Part shown: positions 22,240 to 34,445 of the stretch, in pieces
How positions within the stretch are numbered: position 1 is the first letter of the stretch
Layout: each line of letters starts with the position of its first letter
NCBI RefSeq assembly: GCF_000471905.2
Contig: NW_006495273.1
Coordinates: 9,338,937-9,402,936, forward strand
Direction of reading: 5' to 3'
Length of the DNA: 64,000 bases
Source of the DNA: Amborella trichopoda
Lineage: Eukaryota; Streptophyta; Magnoliopsida; Amborellales; Amborellaceae
Made by a program: the position numbers and the translations under genes
The notes under the pieces: model-generated
Told to the model about the DNA's origin: nothing
Seen by the model: the letters and a program-made list of their open reading frames with translations, nothing else
The model's database searches: none

Positions 22240-22640
22240 CTTTGGTTTTTTCGTTTTTCTTTTTTCTTTTTTTTTTCTTTTTTTTTGTTTCTTTTCCAAT
22301 CGCCTTCAACCACAACTTTCCCACCCACCTTAAACCGATTTCAAACCTTGTAATGACGCCTTTATTTCAGCCTCCTTCGCTGTGGCTCCCCTTGTCAGCC
22401 CATAGTACTCTACTCCGTGATGTGATCTAATAATACCACCTATGTCTGTTTTCTCTGGATTTCCAATCAAATTACCATCAAAATTAAGTTTAAGATACCC
22501 TTCTTCAGGTGGCGTCCACCTCCCCGATATCTTCTTACCATCCACTCTAGCCCAAACCATTTCTTCCATCTTATACATGAGGTCTACCATTAGACACTTT
22601 CCAAACAGGTGACCGCTCCACCACTTCAATTCTGACTTTT
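22240..22640 (-). mobile_element. LINE RNase H fragment with poly(A)-like tail
   Basis: Minus strand: SGRWTPPEEGYLKLNFDGN, LIGNPEKTDIGGIIRSHHG, EYYGLTRGATAKEAEIKASL, then VVVEGDWKRN. This is the RNase H of plant L1-type LINEs (KLNFDG, EGDS motifs). It runs into an A-rich stretch on the minus strand (22297-22256), so it is probably a truncated insert. Confidence 0.8.
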
Positions 22641-22875
22641 ACCTAGATCCTTTCAACTTCGAACACTTTTCCTTCAAAGGTTTTTCTATTCCTTTTCTCC
22701 CACTCCTTTTCTCCCACAACTTTCAAGCCATGGGTCTTTCAACCATGTTTAGGTGAATTCCCCCTGCAATTGAAAATTCAGCATTTTACCTTTGTGTAAA
22801 CAACTCCTTGGCCTGTATTGGACCATCCATCTCCAAATTAACTTTGGTACAAGGTGGTCACAATTAATAGAAAGT

Positions 22876-23096
22876 ATATAATGAAACCATTTACCTTTGG
22901 TATAAGGTAGTCACAACTAATCTTGACTATTGGATGTGAAATTGGGTGGTTGTGTTTATTTCATTAACCGAGCTCAAAGTTCAAAATAAATTTTCTTGAG
23001 CTTTGTGATACACCCAAGCTATCAAATTTCACATCAGATGGTTATAAGTAATTGTGATCTCCCCGTATCAAAGGTAAAAAGGTCTCATTATATACA
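22876..23096. mobile_element. MITE family 3, copy 1
   Basis: About 220 bp with inverted ends TATATAATGA(A/G)ACCATTTACC...GGTATAAGG and its partner ending GGTCTCATTATATA. Relatives are at 33536-33743 and 54063-54283. A partial extra end lies at 22843-22870. Non-coding. Confidence 0.8.
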
Positions 23097-23188
23097 TTCT
23101 CATATATTAAACTACAATTAAAGGGTGGACAAATGGCATTCAACCAAAAAATAGTGTAGTGCACTCTTTGATCAATATATCTTTCTAT

Positions 23189-23669
23189 CAATGTTTGAAA
23201 ACTCAACATGGGCTGACTACTCGGTGCATACCCGAGCCGAGTACTCGCTTGAGTATGAGTATTGCAGCTGCTGAAAACTATTAAATAAATAAATAAAATA
23301 CAAAACAAACCCAAAAAATAGGAAATATATATTTTAAAAAATATATATATCAAAAAAATAAATTTTAAAAAATGAGTTTGTTACTGAGGGTAGTTTTGAT
23401 ATTTTAAAAAAAAAGATGGAAAAATGTAAAAAATAAGGATTCATGGCCAAAAGACTTTCCAATCTTTGCCTAAATAATAGAAAACATAAATAAATATGTT
23501 ATAAATATGTTTCCTATTTTTTAGGAATTCTTTATAATTTTTTAAAAAAACTTTTTAAGATCCCTGAGTTGAACCTCCAATTCAGGATAACTCGGGCTTG
23601 GCAAGGGCCCAAGCCCGCCTGAGCTCGAGTAACTCCGCTGAGTCGAAACGACTCGCTTTTCGAACATTG
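23189..23669. mobile_element. hAT-type MITE with perfect 8-bp target duplication
   Basis: Ends CAATGTTTGAAAA and TTTTCGAACATTG form imperfect TIRs with the hAT-like terminal CANTG. Both flanks carry CTTTCTAT (23181-23188 and 23670-23677), a perfect 8-bp duplication as hAT transposases make. The interior has GAGT/ACTCG-rich arms and an AT-rich centre. Non-autonomous, 481 bp. Confidence 0.9.
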
Positions 23670-23884
23670 CTTTCTATAGATGAGATAGGGGCAAGCTAAT
23701 TGAGCGCTCTTTCCTGGCTTCTCTTACGTTGTTCATGTTTTCTAGCTATATCTAACCCTTGAAACTTTTCATGTTTTCTTATTTCGTATCTATCTACTTA
23801 AACGTGCTTTTATCTCCAAGAGATATTGGTTTTCATATCATATTGGTAGGTTGCTTTTTAATCTTTATCCTACAACGACCATTA

Positions 23885-24285
23885 AAGGAAAAAGTTTATA
23901 TAAGGATGCTACTTTATAATGTAGAATTACGGATGCCCCTAAAAAATCCATCAGAAAAGGTAGTTTTAATGTTGAAAAACCCTTTGATTGATCATCTCCA
24001 CATCGAGATGTACAACTATGAAAAAAAAAAGATTTTAAGTCTCAGAAATATTGCATTTTACAACATATTATCTACACCGTTCATTTTCAAGATTTTCATA
24101 GGTTTATAGATCTACTTGATTTTAACCATTTTTTAAATTTAAAATTTTATAATTGGATATAAAAATAGATTTTGAGATAATCCTAAAAACATTGCACATC
24201 AAAATTATATACCGTGATAAAATTTGAAGGTGCACCTTACCTCTACACTTACGGATGCATCCGTATGCAAACTGCACCCTTTAAG
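23885..24285. mobile_element. MITE family 1, copy 2
   Basis: It follows copy 1 (3741-4111) from AAAGTTTATATAAGG through AATGTAGAATTACGGATGC, TTAATGTTGAAAAACCC and TATAGATCTACTTGATTTTA. The terminal palindrome is degraded (AAGGATGCTACTTT). Confidence 0.75.
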
Positions 24286-24474
24286 AAAACCACGGGATGC
24301 TATTTTATGGATATTTGACTTGACTCACTCTTTTTTTTTTTTTACTTTGGTTTGTACGTTTTTAGCTTAAAATGTTTCTTATGATGTGCTTTTCTATTCC
24401 TCACATGGATATCCAGTTTCTTCTTCGGTTTTTGTTTTCCATTCATCTTCTCCTACAACAAATGCATTTTTGAA

Positions 24475-25159
24475 TGTTGGATTTGGAGTCTTTCCCTGGT
24501 GCGTGCGGCACGTCTATGAAATTTTCAATATAGTGGCTAATACAAAAGAAGATGTCCAATTAGTAAGGACAACAGGAAATGTAATCCCATCTGATAAGAA
24601 ATTTTCAATTGGGAGAAGGTTGACTTCAGATGATATTATTCAAAACATAAAAGATAACTCTTCTTATGGTTATGATTCTCTCTTGGAATATTTCTATATA
24701 AATGTGTAACATGAGAGAGAGATTAGGGGACACAATTTTTTAGGGGATTTACGCACCTCTCCAAAGGGTTTTCTCTCTACACCTAAAAGCTTTCCCTCTC
24801 TATCCTAATTTTCTCGGTCTAGACAGCCTAGACAAATAAATAAATAAATAACTCATATAGGTGGCTCTCGAAAGCCTCGGTGAAAAAACCCATATAGGTG
24901 ATACAAGATCTCTCAAGTCTTTCATCAAAGGCTTGACATTTGCATTGTTTATACTATACTTATGTTTCTAGTAATTAAAAGTCAGCCTTGGGATGCAAGC
25001 ATTGATCGCTCAAATCAGAGAAGATGCATGTAGAAACAATTGGAATGATTATATCAACGGCACAAGAAGAATCAACTATGGACAAATGCATGTGATTTCT
25101 ATGCGATCTATTTATTTTTGTGTTTATGTTACTTTCAGAATTTATTGTATAATTTGACA
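24475..25159 (+). mobile_element. Copia LTR, 5' copy
   Basis: About 685 bp from TGTTGGATTTGGAGTC to a CA end. It is followed by TGCTATCAGAGCC at 25161-25173, one mismatch from the Copia primer-binding site. It shares GATTTGGAGTC, ATGAAATTTTCAATAT, TTTTCTCT(C/T)TACACCTAAAAG and AAAAGTCAGC with 32636-33294. The two copies are well diverged, so the element is old. Confidence 0.85.
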
Positions 25160-25263
25160 ATGCTATCAGAGCCATTATGGTAGAAGTCTACCTTCCGGAT
25201 CTGATCATCCATGTGGTTGGTGCATGAAAAACATAAAAATCTTTTTTTCTAGAGGGATTTCTG

Positions 25264-25576
25264 TTTGGAAAATTGTTTCGTGTCGGTTGGACCGCCTTGC
25301 TACAATATGCGGTCCAGATGTATAAATCATTCATCTTAAAGATGAATACAAAGAGGTGGTCCATCTAAAATCAAGTGTAACTAACAATCCAAATATTTTT
25401 TTAATATAATTATTATTCTTATTTTTCAAATTCTTTTCATTTTTTCATATTCATGATCTCCATATTAAGGATTATATATCCTCTAAAAATTAGGATCAAA
25501 TTATATTTAAAAAATATATTATTTGCCAAGCCCGCATTTCTACAATATGCGGTCTGGTCACATAGAAACTGTGTCC
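25264..25576. repeat. Repeat family 5, copy 1
   Basis: About 313 bp matching 36734-37042. Shared strings: TACAATATGCGGTCC, TTCATATTCATGATCTCCAT, TAAAAATTAGGATCAAATTA and CATAGAAAC(T/C)GTGTCC. The word CTACAATATGC occurs near both ends in the same direction. Superfamily unknown. Confidence 0.8.
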
Positions 25577-25626
25577 TTTCCGTTCTATGTGTTTTTATGG
25601 GGTTTTTTGAACGTTCGTAGGACGCA

Positions 25627-27514
25627 GGGGTCGTTTGGATAGCTGAAAATATATTATCTATGAATATATTACTGGCGTAATACATTACTGCGTAATATAT
25701 TACCTGCAAATGGATCGTTAATGTTTGGATAGTATTAAGATGCAACCTGGGAAATACATTGCTACTGTTTGGCTGGAAGAAATATGGGAAATATATGACC
25801 AACATTTTATCAGCACTTGCCTATAAACTATCATTTCTTTTTTTTTTGTCACAAAATTTCATTAAAATGTAGAATTAAAGTCATCATCATACCATTCCAA
25901 AAATATATTCTAATAATCACCATTCCAAAAAGAGGTTCTAATAATAACTTGTATCATTCTAAAGTCATCATGATACCATTTCCTGCTTATATTGAATGCT
26001 TTTGGCACTTAAATAGAATCACATGTCTTCTAACATAATTAAACTTTGATTTCAACATGTTAAGTCATTGAAATAATATGATTGGAATAAGATGATTTTA
26101 TTATGATAAGCCTTATTTTTATTTATTTTTTTATGGAAGTCTTTCAAATGTTTCTCTATATAATTTCAAATATGCAATAAATTTATGATACCAAATTTAA
26201 AATCTTTATGATACAAGTTAAAAAATGGGAAGAGCTTTGATTAGTAAACTAGAAGGTGTGGTCATTGAAGTAGAAAATTTTGAGGCATTGGAGGAGACTA
26301 AAGGGGTATTTATTTCAATTGAGCTTTTACTAATCTCTTATGAGGATTATATTGTGTGAAATTTTTTATTATGATTGTGTGAAATTTTTTATTATGATTG
26401 TGTTGTATAATTTTTCATTGATTACCCATTATTATTTTTATTTTATTTTATTTTTACATGACTGCTCATGGCTGCAACCTTCATATCAACATTACAACCG
26501 AAATTGGGGATAGAGGGATATAGAAATGGAGGTGAACAAGAGAGTATAGGAATGGATGTGTCAGTAAGTGCAAACACTTATAAGTGGAGTTTAAAAAGAG
26601 AAAGTAAATGGATGTGTGCAGTATGTACCAACACTTAGGACCTTTTGGAAACGTGGAAATCTATTATATGATAATATATTACAAGGAAATATGACATTTA
26701 CACTATTTGGGTACACTTTAATAGTAAGAAAATGAAAAGACATTACCTGACATTACCATTTCCCAAAAATCACTATATCCATTACGGTGAAAAATCTATT
26801 ACGAGGTTGATGGGTAATCTTTGGAAATATTTAGCGTGCGTCTCTCTACTCTATACCCACCTAAAAAAGCATTTCCCTCTCTAACTTGAGGGATACTTTT
26901 TTACTGCAGTCGTAATAAAAAAATTTCTACATTCCTCTATCCCCAATTTGGGTTGAAAACAAAAATAATAAAAATAATAAGTGGTAATCGGTGAGAACTT
27001 ATACAACACAATCATAATAAAAAAAATTCACACAACATAATCATTATAAGAGATTAGTAAAAGCTCAATTGAAATAAGATACCTCCTTAGTCTCCTCCCA
27101 TGCTTTCAAATTTTCTATTGCAATTACCAAACCTTCTAGTTTACTAATCAAACTTCCTCCAATTTTTTAACTTGTACCANNNNNNNNNNNNNNNNNNNNT
27201 AAAAAATAAATAAAAATAAAGCTTATCATAGTAAAATCATATTATTCGAATTATATTATTCCAATGACTTATCATGTTGAAACCAAAACCTAATCATGTT
27301 AGCCAAACATAGCCATATTTTTCATATTTGGATGGTAATATATTCTCATATTTCTTTCGAACATAGCTAAACACTAGAAATGTATTTCTCAAGTTACATC
27401 TAAATACTATCCAAACAGTGACAAATCTATTTGCAGGTAATGTATTACGCAGTAATGTATTACGCCCGTAATATATTTCACAAAAAATATATTTTCAAGT
27501 ATCCAAACGGCCCC
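25627..27514. mobile_element. 1.9-kb foldback element
   Basis: Ends GGGGTCGTTTGGATAGCTGA and TATCCAAACGGCCCC are inverted and remain paired for more than 90 bp (GCGTAATACATTACTGCGTAAT on both sides). The similarity resumes deeper: ACTAGAAGGT...GCTTTTACTAATCTCTTAT near 26250-26340 pairs with 27040-27150. The whole unit could fold into one hairpin with a loop around 26470-26930. No transposase is present. A sequencing gap falls in the right arm. Confidence 0.8.
27180..27199. other. Assembly gap of 20 N
   Basis: Unknown bases. It lies within the right arm of the foldback element. Confidence 1.
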
Positions 27515-28228
27515 TTATTGGCGGAGTTTAGAGAGAGAAAATGGAAATAGATGTGGGAGAATGGTTACAATCCAAAATGGGGATAAAGGGAAATAGAAAT
27601 GGATGTGCACAAGATAGTGTAGAAATGGATGTCCACAAGATAGTGTAGAAATAGATATGCACTGTATGTGCAAACACTTATAAGTGGAGTTTAGAGAGAG
27701 AAAATAGAAATAGATATGCGCAACAGAGAAGGAAAATGGCAGAAGAATGAATGGGCACAGGAGAAATGGATATACACAATATGTGCAAACACCTATAATT
27801 GGAATGGATATACACAACATGTGCAAACATTTATAATTAGAGTTTAAAGAGAGAAAGTAGAAATAGATATGAAGGAGAATCGTGGGAGAATGGATGGCAT
27901 AGGAGAGAGGGAGAATGGTAGAAGGATTTTCTTGGATAAGAGAAACCTGTAGTTAGATTACGTCGTAATAGATTGCGCCCGTAATTAGATTACCTGTTCG
28001 CGTAATGGATTTCACAGCCATTCCGGGCCGTAGTTAGATTACTTGCTAAGCGCGTAATAGATTTCACCCGTAATTAGATTAAATGTTCGCGTAATGGATT
28101 TCACAACCATTCCGTGCATATAATTTATTTCTATTTTCTTGTTGAAATGTAATCAAACATGATAAATCTCATATTTCTTTGCAATGCGTTCCCTGTAATA
28201 GATTTTCAGGTATCCAAACGGCTCCGAC
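27515..28228. repeat. Tandem-repeat tract and end of a related foldback element
   Basis: 27530-27930 has degenerate direct repeats containing ATAGAAATGGATGTGCACAA and GTGCAAACACTTATAA. 27960-28110 has repeats of GTAATTAGATTA and GCGTAATGGATTTCACA. It finishes TTTTCAGGTATCCAAACGGC, the same terminus as the foldback element, suggesting a second, nested member of the family. Confidence 0.65.
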
Positions 28229-28990
28229 GGGAATTAATATCGTGTTCCACTCACTGCACTTTCACATGAATGAACAGCACGTGTACGGGCTGGACAGGCA
28301 CGCACACGCAGGATACCATGATCCCTCGACAGTCCACCACGAGGGACCACCCGACGTGAACATGCGAGCATTGTAGACACGCACTTTGTTGCGTGTGCGC
28401 ATAGGGCGCGCCTAGGTACCGGTCTTGCAATGGTTTGTGGTGGACTGGCAGGTGCACGCTACATGTGTGGATGCATGACATGTCCCCCCATGTGCACATG
28501 TGGGTCACGCGTGAGCTCGTGCATCACATTGGTCCTACACTATGGACTGGCGTGGTTCACACGCAGCCGTGTGGCCTTACAAGCCACCTGATCACACTGC
28601 AGTGGGCCACACATGCAGCCTGTGCACATGCTTTGGGTCACACACGTGACTTTAAACATGTCAGCTCAAAGATTTGAGGTTGCACATGAAAAAGGTAAGG
28701 CTATGGACGTAGGGCTACCGTGTTGCCTCAAGCCCGTACCTAAGGTTGCACACCTTATAGTTAGTCCTCAGCTTTGTCCCTAGAGGCCACATGCACACAT
28801 TGTTTTCGTGCTCCGTCAACCCATGTCCCTAAGGCCAGGCCGCATGATTTATTATGTGGCCAGGGCCACATGTTGCTTTCGTGTGCCCACAACCTCAGTA
28901 TAAAGGACCATTGTGTTGCATCCTCTGCTGCACGCTATTCCTATGCGGCTCAAACTTCTAAGAGGCATAACTTCTGAAGAACGTTGTTGC
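28229..28990. other. GC-richer CACATG-rich stretch; no gene recognised
   Basis: It is clearly richer in G and C than its surroundings, with many CACATG/CATGTG and CACACG words. Open frames here follow from the composition and resemble nothing known to me. It is probably internal LTR-element sequence. Confidence 0.35.
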
Positions 28991-31480
28991 TTCATTATAT
29001 GCTCCAGGCTCTTGGGATAAGGGCGCCCAATTTTTATGGTCTAGACGTGCTTTTAGAGGACATTTAGCTTATTTTCTTAAAAGATAATTTTTTTGAGAAA
29101 TTATTTATACAAAGATGAGTCGTTAACCGAGGTGACCCGTCTCATCTCAAAAACTTGTTTAATAGTAGTATTTGCTCAAAAAACCTTGTTTTATCAGGTA
29201 CACAGATTGTAAGAACCTTTAAAAATTATATGAATTTCTTTTTGTCCTTTGGATGGAGGTCCTATGACAAATCCTGATGTCAGTACTTATGCCATCATTG
29301 AATATGAATAATCTCACTTGAGTCATAGGCAACTTGGTTGCTGATTCAGTAGATTTAAGTTAGAGGTTGGAAACCAGTGATGGAGGAGAATTATGATTCT
29401 CATAACTGACAAGGGGCGTGAGTACATAGTTAAATTAACTGGGACAAGTCTCTTAAGATCATGAAGTTCGTCAATAAGAAACGATGTCTTATACTCTGTA
29501 GCGATATGGTGTTATGATACAAGGAATAATACCATATTAACATAGTGATGTCCTTTATAGCATAAGTATGCATGCTCGTTGTGTGTATCCCGAATAGGGT
29601 GCTGTCAATATCTATGTCTAAAAAACCTTAAAGAAGCTATGGACTAGTCAGAAATTTCATCTATGTTATTTCAGTCCTTAAGTGTCACTCTTATCTTCAT
29701 CCCATTTGGCAATGACCTAAACTAGAGCTCCTTAGTTTAAACCCTGAATAGATTTTTAAGGACTCTAATTGATATTTGCTAGTTTGTGAGTCTGAAGAGG
29801 GTGATCTAAAAAACATAAGTAAATTGAATCCTACAATGTGTATTTCATTTAGCTGAAATTCTTAAGAATTAGGAGGTCTTCGAAAACTATCTACCTCGAA
29901 TAGAGAATAATTAGGAGATTATTCCACTGGAGAATGATAATGGGACTATTCCTATGGTAATTGAGGACAGTGGGAGGGACCCACTATTGTTTCCTAAGAC
30001 TTATAGGAGTACATGCAGTATAGTACCTTCGAAATTTTTAGATTGAAGAGGAAAGGTCTAGTCTGCATCTCCATTTATTAGAGTGGGCTAGGTTCAAATC
30101 AAGAAATGTTGAGATCATTTATTACTGGTACTTGGATTATAGCAATAGACTAAGAGATAAAAGCTCTATGGAGAATAACCGAGAATGGGAACTCGGGGGA
30201 TCTTCCCTTTGATAGAAAGGTTGATGGGACTATAAATAAAGCACAAAACCTAAATGTGGCGAAAGGGCTCACCCGAATGAGCATGTGGACTATATTGAGA
30301 CATTCTTCTTGGTGATGAGAATAGTATCAACTCGCATTACATTTTCTATTCTAGTAAGTTAGGCTCTAGAACTTGACGTTATAGTTGTTCAACTGATACT
30401 TTTAAAATGGATTTGTTATTGAGAATAATGGGAGCTCCATGATCTCATTATGATAAGTTGATGAGATCCTAATGGCAAGGAATGGTGAGGAGAAGATCAA
30501 TACCACCGAAGAGTGGTTCTCCTTCAATGTCAATATAAATGCAAATCATGTCATGTGCTTGATTTTGAGATCAAGCGCATTCATTCTAAGAGGATCCTTG
30601 AGCTTGTCTTGATTTGACTTATATTCGGAAGATCTTAAAAGAATTTAAGATGCATGATAAAGGGCCCATCAAAACTACTGCCAAGAAAGACCATGTGCTT
30701 ACTCTAAATCAATATCCATAGATGGAGACTCATAAGAAGATTATTTGTGTACCATATGCAAAGATAGTATGCAGCTTTGCGAATGCCATGTTGTGAAAGT
30801 GACGAGATGTGCCACATAACTTGTCGAGTCACTATTTGAGCAATCCGGATCTTGATCATTGGCAGACCATGAATTTGACACTCTGAAATCCCTTAAGAAC
30901 CATAGACTACTCATTGATATTTCTGAAAAATGATCCCCACTATGAGGATAGAGTAAGTCTAATTGGATGGTTAATCAGAATTACTAATAGTTGACATCAA
31001 AAAATGTTTCCACTCCAGGAGGGGACACGATTTCTTGGTGCAACAAATCAAATGACATGATTAGCATGTCTGATATAGAAACGAAGTATATGAATTGATG
31101 TTTAGCATTACAGGGAGCATATAGCTCATGAGGAACCTATAAAGCTTGGGGTTATGGCGAGTGCAGGAGAGCATGTGAACGTGTTTTGGTGATAATAAGA
31201 TAGCACAATCTTTTGCAAAATAAGTATTACAATAAGACATAGCAGATAGAGTGTAGGTATCACAATTTGCAAGGTATCATTAAGAAGAAAGTGAGAGTCC
31301 TGACATTTAAACTCTCTAAGTATTACAATAAGACATAGCAGTGTGGGTATCATAATGTGCAAGGTATCATTAAGACGAAAGTGAGAGTCATGACATGTAA
31401 ACTCTCTAGTAAGATGGTAGCAGGCCCACGATTGGGTAGAGAGATTCATGTAGAGAGATTAGGACTTGGGTATACCTAAC
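28991..31480 (+). pseudogene. Copia pol pseudogene (RT end and RNase H)
   Basis: Readable pieces near the 3' side: HDKGPIKTTAKKDHVLTLNQ, VPYAKIVCSFANAML, SSHYLSNPDLDHWQTM, NPLRTIDYSLIF, VSLIGWL, then HYREHIAHEEPIKLG and SSKMVAGP. These fit IPYASAVGSLMYAML, SNPG..HW, YL..TKDY, and the RNase H end of Copia Pol. The 5' half (28991-30600) is too decayed to place. A 96-bp tandem duplication sits at 31222-31408. Confidence 0.78.
31222..31408. repeat. Tandem duplication inside the Copia RNase H
   Basis: AAGTATTACAATAAGACATA starts each copy (31222 and 31318). Both run through GCAAGGTATCATTAAGA to AAACTCTCTA. Confidence 0.92.
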
Positions 31481-32620
31481 TGACTCTTTCAATATATAAA
31501 TGTTTTTTATTTACCATTTATGTCAGTAATTTATTGTTCACAATTCACACATGGTCTTTGATTGCACATTCAGACTTGTGCACAAGGATGCTTTTTTATT
31601 GTTAGAGCGTTGACTACCATTGATGAAACACACACAAGGTGTGTGAGCATTGCTTCGATGTAAGATTGAGATGAGATTCCATAGTTAGGACTCGACATGA
31701 TCCATATGAGTATGTCATCCAACCGGATCATATAGCCTATATGATTGCTATTTTTGAGCATCGAAGATGTTTAGGTTAGTTGCTTGGGTGAGACCCTGGG
31801 GTGAATTGGATATGGCATGATGCATGGTTGCCACTGAACTAAAAATTGCATGGTGTAAATTCGACGTGGATCCTAGTATATTTATCTTTTACAGCATGTT
31901 GTGTGGCTCATACTACATGTACTTAGCAAGACCACTACTGGCATAGAGGTAGAGGTATACAGGAAGATCCTCCCTAATACACTATGCGAGATATCACTAG
32001 TCACCTAGAGTGCCCTTGTTGACCTCTGCGACTATATTAGAAAGTTGAGACTTGATGTTGCAACTTTAGCATGCTCTCCCTGATCATATATGATTTAGCC
32101 ATATTATGGGTAGAGCTAGAAAAGCAGTAAAGTCAAAATAGAATAATGGTATAACTCGGGGAAGATTGTATCTAGAGAAATAAGTTTACTCTAAAGATGA
32201 TCATCACCTGATCAGTGCATGAGGTTTTTTTTATCTTGGGTGTTCTTTTTCAAAATATTTTTAAAAAATATTATAACATAATAAGATTTTTACAATTGAA
32301 TTTTTTGGATTGCATGAGCGATGGTTTATTAAATGAGTTGAATGGGAGTACAATAAGGGTTTGAGTAGTCTCCTGAGCATAGAGTGGCTCGTAAGGGATT
32401 AATAGAGGTACTTAATCCAGTATGGACAAATGAGTCTATGACAAGCTGGAGCATTTTTTTTATAAAAGAGAGGAGATATTTCATGTTAGTTTGACAGAGA
32501 CTTAATGCGGTTCTCTCTGTAAATATGCATTACTCCTTAAGGTCTCACATCATATTTCCCGATAGAATATGAGAGAGTTCTTGTATTATGATATTTCAAC
32601 ATGTTTTGTGCACCCACTGC
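31481..32620. other. 3' untranslated part of the Copia element; no gene
   Basis: Between the RNase H remnant and the 3' LTR. No domains. GGGACAAGTGAGAGA at 32621-32635, just before the LTR, is a good polypurine tract. Confidence 0.55.
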
Positions 32621-32635
32621 GGGACAAGTGAGAGA

Positions 32636-33294
32636 TGATGGATTTGGAGTCCGCCCCTTTGTAGGTACGGGGACCTCCATGAAATTTTCAATATTCTTAG
32701 TAGTTTAATAAAGAAGATGATGTATGTGGTATTACTGGATATATCAGTAGTAGAGAGAAAAGAAAAGGGGATCCCATATAATATAGAATTTTAAATTAGA
32801 GAAAGTTGACTAGTAACAAGATTATCCAAAATAGGAAAGAAAATTCATCTTTTGGATAGGATTCCCTCGGGATGTTTCTATATAAGGTATTATGGGAGAG
32901 GAAAGAAAGAGAAATGTTTAGGGGAGTTGCTTAACTGTCAGAAGGATTTTCTCTTTACACCTAAAAGATTCCCCCCTTCTCTCTCTCCTAGTTTCATCTC
33001 TCTAGACACCCAAAGTAAGAAACCCCATATAGGTAATCAAGGGTTCTTGGATCTTTATCAAAGACACCGGATTTGCTTTGTTTATACCATATTGTTGATT
33101 CTATGAATCAAAAGTCAGCTTAGGGATGCACAAATCGAACTCTCAAACTGGAGGACATGTGAGGAGAAAGGAACAGAATGATCATTTTAAACGTACGGGA
33201 CGAATCGGATCTAGAAATTTGTATTTGATTTCTATGTGATATATTTATTTTTTGTGCTTCCACTCCTTTTGGGATTCACCAAGAGAATCCTACA
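32636..33294 (+). mobile_element. Copia LTR, 3' copy
   Basis: About 659 bp, from TGATGGATTTGGAGTCCGC (after the polypurine tract) to a CA end. It aligns throughout with 24475-25159. Unexpectedly, the bases after it (TAAAGAGCCATGATTATG) resemble those after the 5' LTR (ATCAGAGCCATTATGG), i.e. a decayed primer-binding site. Confidence 0.82.
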
Positions 33295-33535
33295 TAAAGA
33301 GCCATGATTATGTTTTGCGTGTTCTGTGCTTTGTAAATCTACTGGGTAAACCTATTTTCTTAGGTAGGTGATGCATGAGAATTTTATGAATAGTGCTTGT
33401 TACGACGTGTATTTCAAGATGTCATATTATAGTTTTGATTATTGGTTTCATTCTTTTTTTTATGGTTTTAAATTTAAAAGATCTCTTTTAGTCATTGCTC
33501 TCCCTATTATATCTCTCTCTAGGTTGATATTGGGG

Positions 33536-33743
33536 AAATATATAATGAGACCATTTACGTTTGGTATAAGGTGGTCACAATAAATCTTGACCATTGGATG
33601 TAAAATTGAGTGGCTGCATTAATTTCATTGACCAAACTCAAAGTTCAAAAGAATTTTTTTTGAACTTTGTGACAGATTTCACATCAGTTATTATAAGTAA
33701 TTGTGACCTCCTTATCCCAAAAGTAAATGGTCTTATTATATAC
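33536..33743. mobile_element. MITE family 3, copy 2
   Basis: ATATATAATGAGACCATTTA at the left and AATGGTCTTATTATATAC at the right are inverted; the inside shares TTGACCATTGGATGTAAAAT with the other copies. Confidence 0.85.
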
Positions 33744-34087
33744 AATCCAATTGATATTAGCTTTCAAATGAGGAGAATAAATTTACACTAAAAAAGCTCC
33801 CCTCCACACGAGGTATGGTCATACTCTGTTGCCATAAAACTAGAGCTCACAGCTTCACCGTAGCTGGAAGGAGGTTCAATTGCAAGTTGCAGAGAGAGGT
33901 TAAGCTATAAAATGGATGGGAAAGGGACCAAGGATTTCTTTTTGGGGACCGTTTCAAGCCAAGGTGGTGGGTTACAGTGTCAGCTATAGTTGATGATAGA
34001 GAAAAATCTAAAATCTATAATTTACGTTATTGCATTAGATTTGGCAGTCCTTTTGCCTTGTTATCTTTGAAGTTCTAAACTCTATAC

Positions 34088-34445
34088 TTGAAAAAAGTTT
34101 ATATATGGTGTGAATCTTATATTATATAAGTGTACTTAAAAAACTCAATGGAGAAGGTTGTTCCCATGCTAACAAACCCTTTAATTGGACATCTCGATCT
34201 AGAGATTCATAAACATGAAAAAAAGGGGATTTCTAGTACTAAAAATAGCTCATCTTGTAATATATTATCTGGATCGTCCATTTTCAAGTATTATAGATCT
34301 ATTTGATCATCACTATTTTTAAAACTTTGAATTTCACAATAGATAAATAATAAATTTTTATATCAAGGCTTTGTGGCACCGAAACTATATTTTCAACGTG
34401 ATTTTAAGGTACACCTTGCTTCAATAAGGCTGACACCTTGTACAA
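34088..34445. mobile_element. MITE family 1, copy 3
   Basis: Aligned with copies 1 and 2 through AAAAAGTTTATATATGG, CCATTTTCAAGTATTATAGA and AAGGTACACCTTGCTTCAAT. The terminal palindrome is lost. Confidence 0.7.

Noticed and set aside
24386-24709. 107-codon open frame on the plus strand
   Set aside because: Most of it overlaps the Copia LTR (24475-25159), and the aligned second LTR has no such frame.
28251-28677. Overlapping open frames of 65-85 codons on both strands
   Set aside because: They arise from the GC-rich, stop-poor composition; Cys, His and Met runs follow CATGTG words and match no family.
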